7,762 nucleotides of DNA from Cryomorphaceae bacterium. GTDB lineage: Bacteria; Bacteroidota; Bacteroidia; Flavobacteriales; Schleiferiaceae. The stretch is from NCBI GenBank assembly GCA_003455605.1, contig DMQR01000049.1, positions 1 through 7,762 on the forward strand. The letters run 5' to 3'. A program made the translations under genes and the position numbers. Shown here piece by piece: positions 6,203-7,762 of the stretch; the first letter of the stretch is position 1, and every line of letters starts with the position of its first letter. A model generated the notes under the pieces. It was not told where the DNA came from. It searched no databases and worked only from the letters and a program-made list of their open reading frames with translations.

Positions 6203-7024
6203 ATGGAAAAAAACAACTCGACCCCATTGGCCAAATATATGGCCTCGGCAGCAGCCCTGTTAGGGACGACCGCTGCGCAGGCGCAGTATATGTACACCGA
6301 CATTGATGATACGACTATCGTTGATGGAATCTACGAGTTGGACCTAGATGGTGACACTATTGTAGACTTTACCATCGAGCACATCTTGGGCGGTGGACAG
6401 CTGGGCAATGTGAACGCCATTCTATTGCATCCGGGAGATAGTATTGAAGGGAATTTAGCTATGGGAAGTGTGAGCAATGGTTTTGCTTATGTGGAGCGTG
6501 TTGTGCCAGGAACTACCATTGATGTGAATGCTCAGTTTCAGGGTATTAATGCCTCCACGGGCGTAGGATATTTGGCGTTCCGCGTGGACGGCCAAGCCTA
6601 CCCAAACTCAAACTGGGCAGGGCCATTGACTGATGGGTATTTAGGTCTTCGCATCATGAAAGACGATACCGCTTGTTATGGCTGGGCCCGCATTGACGTA
6701 GAAGATAGTGCCAAGAGTTTTACTATCAAGGATTGGAGCTTTAATCCCGCTAAGGATTCGTCACATACAGCGGCCTTTGAGTTGTTGGACATCATGCAAA
6801 CTGTGCTCGAGGATTTGGATGTACGTCAAAGCGACGGATTGCTTGAAATTTTATTGGGTGAGGCCCATTCTACAACTATTTACAACGCGGCTGGAGAGCA
6901 GATGGGGACTATGGATCCTCGAAAGCTGCACCGTTACGATACCGGACTTTGGAGCACAGGTATGCATGTAGTGCGCATTGAAGGTGAAATTTGGTTCCAC
7001 AATTTGAAGGTCTGGATTCAATAA
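6203..7024 (+). CDS. Secreted protein with probable type IX secretion sorting tail, function unknown
   Basis: The 273-residue product starts with a signal peptide: charged MEKNNSTPLAK, a small hydrophobic core (about residues 12-22) and a likely cleavage after AQA (about residues 25-27). The mature start YTDIDDTTIVDGIYELDLDGDTIVDF (31-56) has an aspartate-rich DLDGD run (47-51) that looks able to bind calcium. The middle has GYLAFRVDG (122-130) and GYLGLRIMKDDTACYGWARIDV (145-166) followed by SFTIKDWSF (172-180). I recall this pattern in secreted Bacteroidota proteins of unknown role. The last ~60 residues (IYNAAGEQMG, then TGMHVVRIEGEIWFHNLKVWIQ) resemble the type A sorting domain of type IX secretion, although the usual NP motif at its beginning is not evident. 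It follows the fusion gene by 16 bases and may share its transcript. No terminator is clear downstream. Confidence 0.75.
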   Translation: MEKNNSTPLAKYMASAAALLGTTAAQAQYMYTDIDDTTIVDGIYELDLDGDTIVDFTIEHILGGGQLGNVNAILLHPGDSIEGNLAMGSVSNGFAYVERVVPGTTIDVNAQFQGINASTGVGYLAFRVDGQAYPNSNWAGPLTDGYLGLRIMKDDTACYGWARIDVEDSAKSFTIKDWSFNPAKDSSHTAAFELLDIMQTVLEDLDVRQSDGLLEILLGEAHSTTIYNAAGEQMGTMDPRKLHRYDTGLWSTGMHVVRIEGEIWFHNLKVWIQ

Positions 7025-7094
7025 TCCTCAAAATAACCCCCTATTATTTACGAATTTGTAGATTTCCATTCTTTGAAAAAGTGAATGCAGAAAT

Positions 7095-7116
7095 TATTGA
7101 TTCAATCTATTGATTC
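7095..7116 (+). repeat. Short direct repeat in the spacer upstream of aconitase
   Basis: The 9-base unit tattgattc occurs twice (7095-7103 and 7108-7116) with starts 13 bases apart. The overlap forms a small perfect palindrome, gatt-c-aatc (7099-7107). The rest of the 167-bp spacer (7025-7191) is AT-rich and holds an imperfect inverted repeat (7063-7093) with no T-run. I see no convincing terminator and no full promoter match; TATTTTCG at 7155-7162 is the nearest -7-like sequence. The repeat could be a binding site for a regulator of aconitase or chance in AT-rich DNA. Confidence 0.3.
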
Positions 7117-7191
7117 TTAAATAAATCCTTTTAGGTGAGTGGCCAATTATGTGGTATTTTCGTGCTGGCTAAATAAGTTAACTCTGATTGT

Positions 7192-7762
7192 ATGACGTTC
7201 GATATCGACATGATTCGCAAAGTGTATGAGTGCTACCCAGAGCGAATTGCTGCTGCTCGTAAGGCAGTGGGTAAGCCATTGACACTTTCTGAGAAAATTT
7301 TATACGCTCACTTGTGGGATGGAGCAGCTGACCAAGCTTTTAACCGTGGTGCTAGCTATGTAGATTTCGCCCCTGATCGTGTAGCTATGCAAGATGCAAC
7401 TGCCCAGATGGCTTTGTTGCAGTTCATGCAAGCAGGTAAAGATAAAGTAGCGGTTCCTTCTACTGCGCACGCGGATCACTTGATTCAAGCGAGAATCGGC
7501 GCAGATAAAGATTTGCAAGACGGAATCAACAAGAATAACGAGGTATTCAACTTCCTTTCTTCAGTATGTAACAAATACGGTATTGGTTTCTGGAAACCAG
7601 GCGCTGGTATTATTCACCAAGTAGTTCTTGAGAACTATGCTTTTCCAGGCGGCATGATGATCGGGACAGATTCTCATACGGTAAACGCCGGGGGTCTAGG
7701 TATGGTTGCTATCGGTGTAGGTGGAGCAGATGCTGTAGATGTAATGGCGGGTATGCCTTGGG
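7192..7762 (+). CDS. acn: Aconitate hydratase, mitochondrial-type, N-terminal 190 residues (cut by right window edge)
   Basis: Aconitase is the [4Fe-4S] enzyme of the citric acid cycle that interconverts citrate and isocitrate through cis-aconitate. The visible part matches the mitochondrial-type family closely. [13 protein letters not shown] (residues 62-74) holds the substrate-binding glutamine Q67. [11 protein letters not shown] (90-100) holds the catalytic-region histidine H93. [13 protein letters not shown] (158-170) holds D160, S161 and H162. [16 protein letters not shown] (175-190) ends the window. The three cluster-binding cysteines lie in the missing part. The ATG at 7192 gives a normal N-terminus ([19 protein letters not shown]). 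It is preceded by AT-rich DNA with no Shine-Dalgarno site. Frequent use of GCT, GTA and GGT codons, as in the ribosomal genes and unlike the fusion gene, suggests high expression. An open frame on the opposite strand (7300-7518) is a shadow. Confidence 0.97.
   Translation, partial: MTFDIDMIRKVYECYPERIAAARKAVGKPLTLSEKILYAHLWDGAADQAFNRGASYVDFAPDRVAMQDATAQMALLQFMQAGKDKVAVPSTAHADHLIQARIGADKDLQDGINKNNEVFNFLSSVCNKYGIGFWKPGAGIIHQVVLENYAFPGGMMIGTDSHTVNAGGLGMVAIGVGGADAVDVMAGMPW

Noticed and set aside
7020..7048. Possible terminator after the secreted-protein gene (aataat at 7020-7025 paired with attatt at 7043-7048)
   Set aside because: The stem is short and only A-T, the loop is long and no T-run follows. 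It is not a convincing intrinsic terminator.
7300..7518. 72-codon open frame antisense to aconitase
   Set aside because: It lies wholly inside a well-matched aconitase gene and its translation has no recognisable features.
1..7762. Defence system, mobile element, CRISPR array or RNA gene
   Set aside because: I looked for transposase motifs, terminal repeats, regularly spaced repeats, and tRNA- or rRNA-like stretches and found none. Most of the window is housekeeping sequence.

Overview
The window comes from a Bacteroidota chromosome, most likely a flavobacterial-type organism. Three things point there. The ribosomal cluster reads rpsF-rpsR-rplI with nothing inserted. Gene starts lack Shine-Dalgarno sequences, and promoter elements resemble the Bacteroidota -33/-7 type (TTTG / TAnnTTTG). 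One gene product looks like a type IX secretion substrate. I see no tRNA, rRNA, CRISPR array, insertion sequence or phage gene.

Layout. Positions 1-960 (minus strand) hold the first 320 codons of dnaX, the clamp-loader subunit, which runs off the left edge. A 134-bp divergent spacer separates it from the plus-strand rpsF-rpsR-rplI operon (1095-2173), which has a good promoter match and ends in a clear intrinsic terminator (2199-2225). A 57-residue membrane protein gene follows (2242-2415). It converges, with a 1-bp gap, on a minus-strand MacB/FtsX-type permease gene (2417-3658). From a 44-bp divergent spacer, a large plus-strand gene (3703-6186) encodes an alkaline-phosphatase-fold phosphodiesterase domain, a helical-repeat region and a P-loop sulfotransferase-like domain in one chain. 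Sixteen bases later comes a gene for a secreted protein with a likely type IX sorting tail (6203-7024). After a 167-bp AT-rich spacer, the first 190 codons of a mitochondrial-type aconitase begin (7192 to the right edge).

How the genes relate. DnaX, S6, S18, L9 and aconitase are ordinary housekeeping genes and do not form a pathway with the rest. The least ordinary part is 2417-7024: a stand-alone permease, the phosphodiesterase/sulfotransferase fusion and a secreted protein that may be co-transcribed with the fusion. A link between the fusion enzyme and cell-surface or polymer modification is only an inference. I did not find a clearly new multi-gene system. The three-part fusion is the best candidate for novelty.
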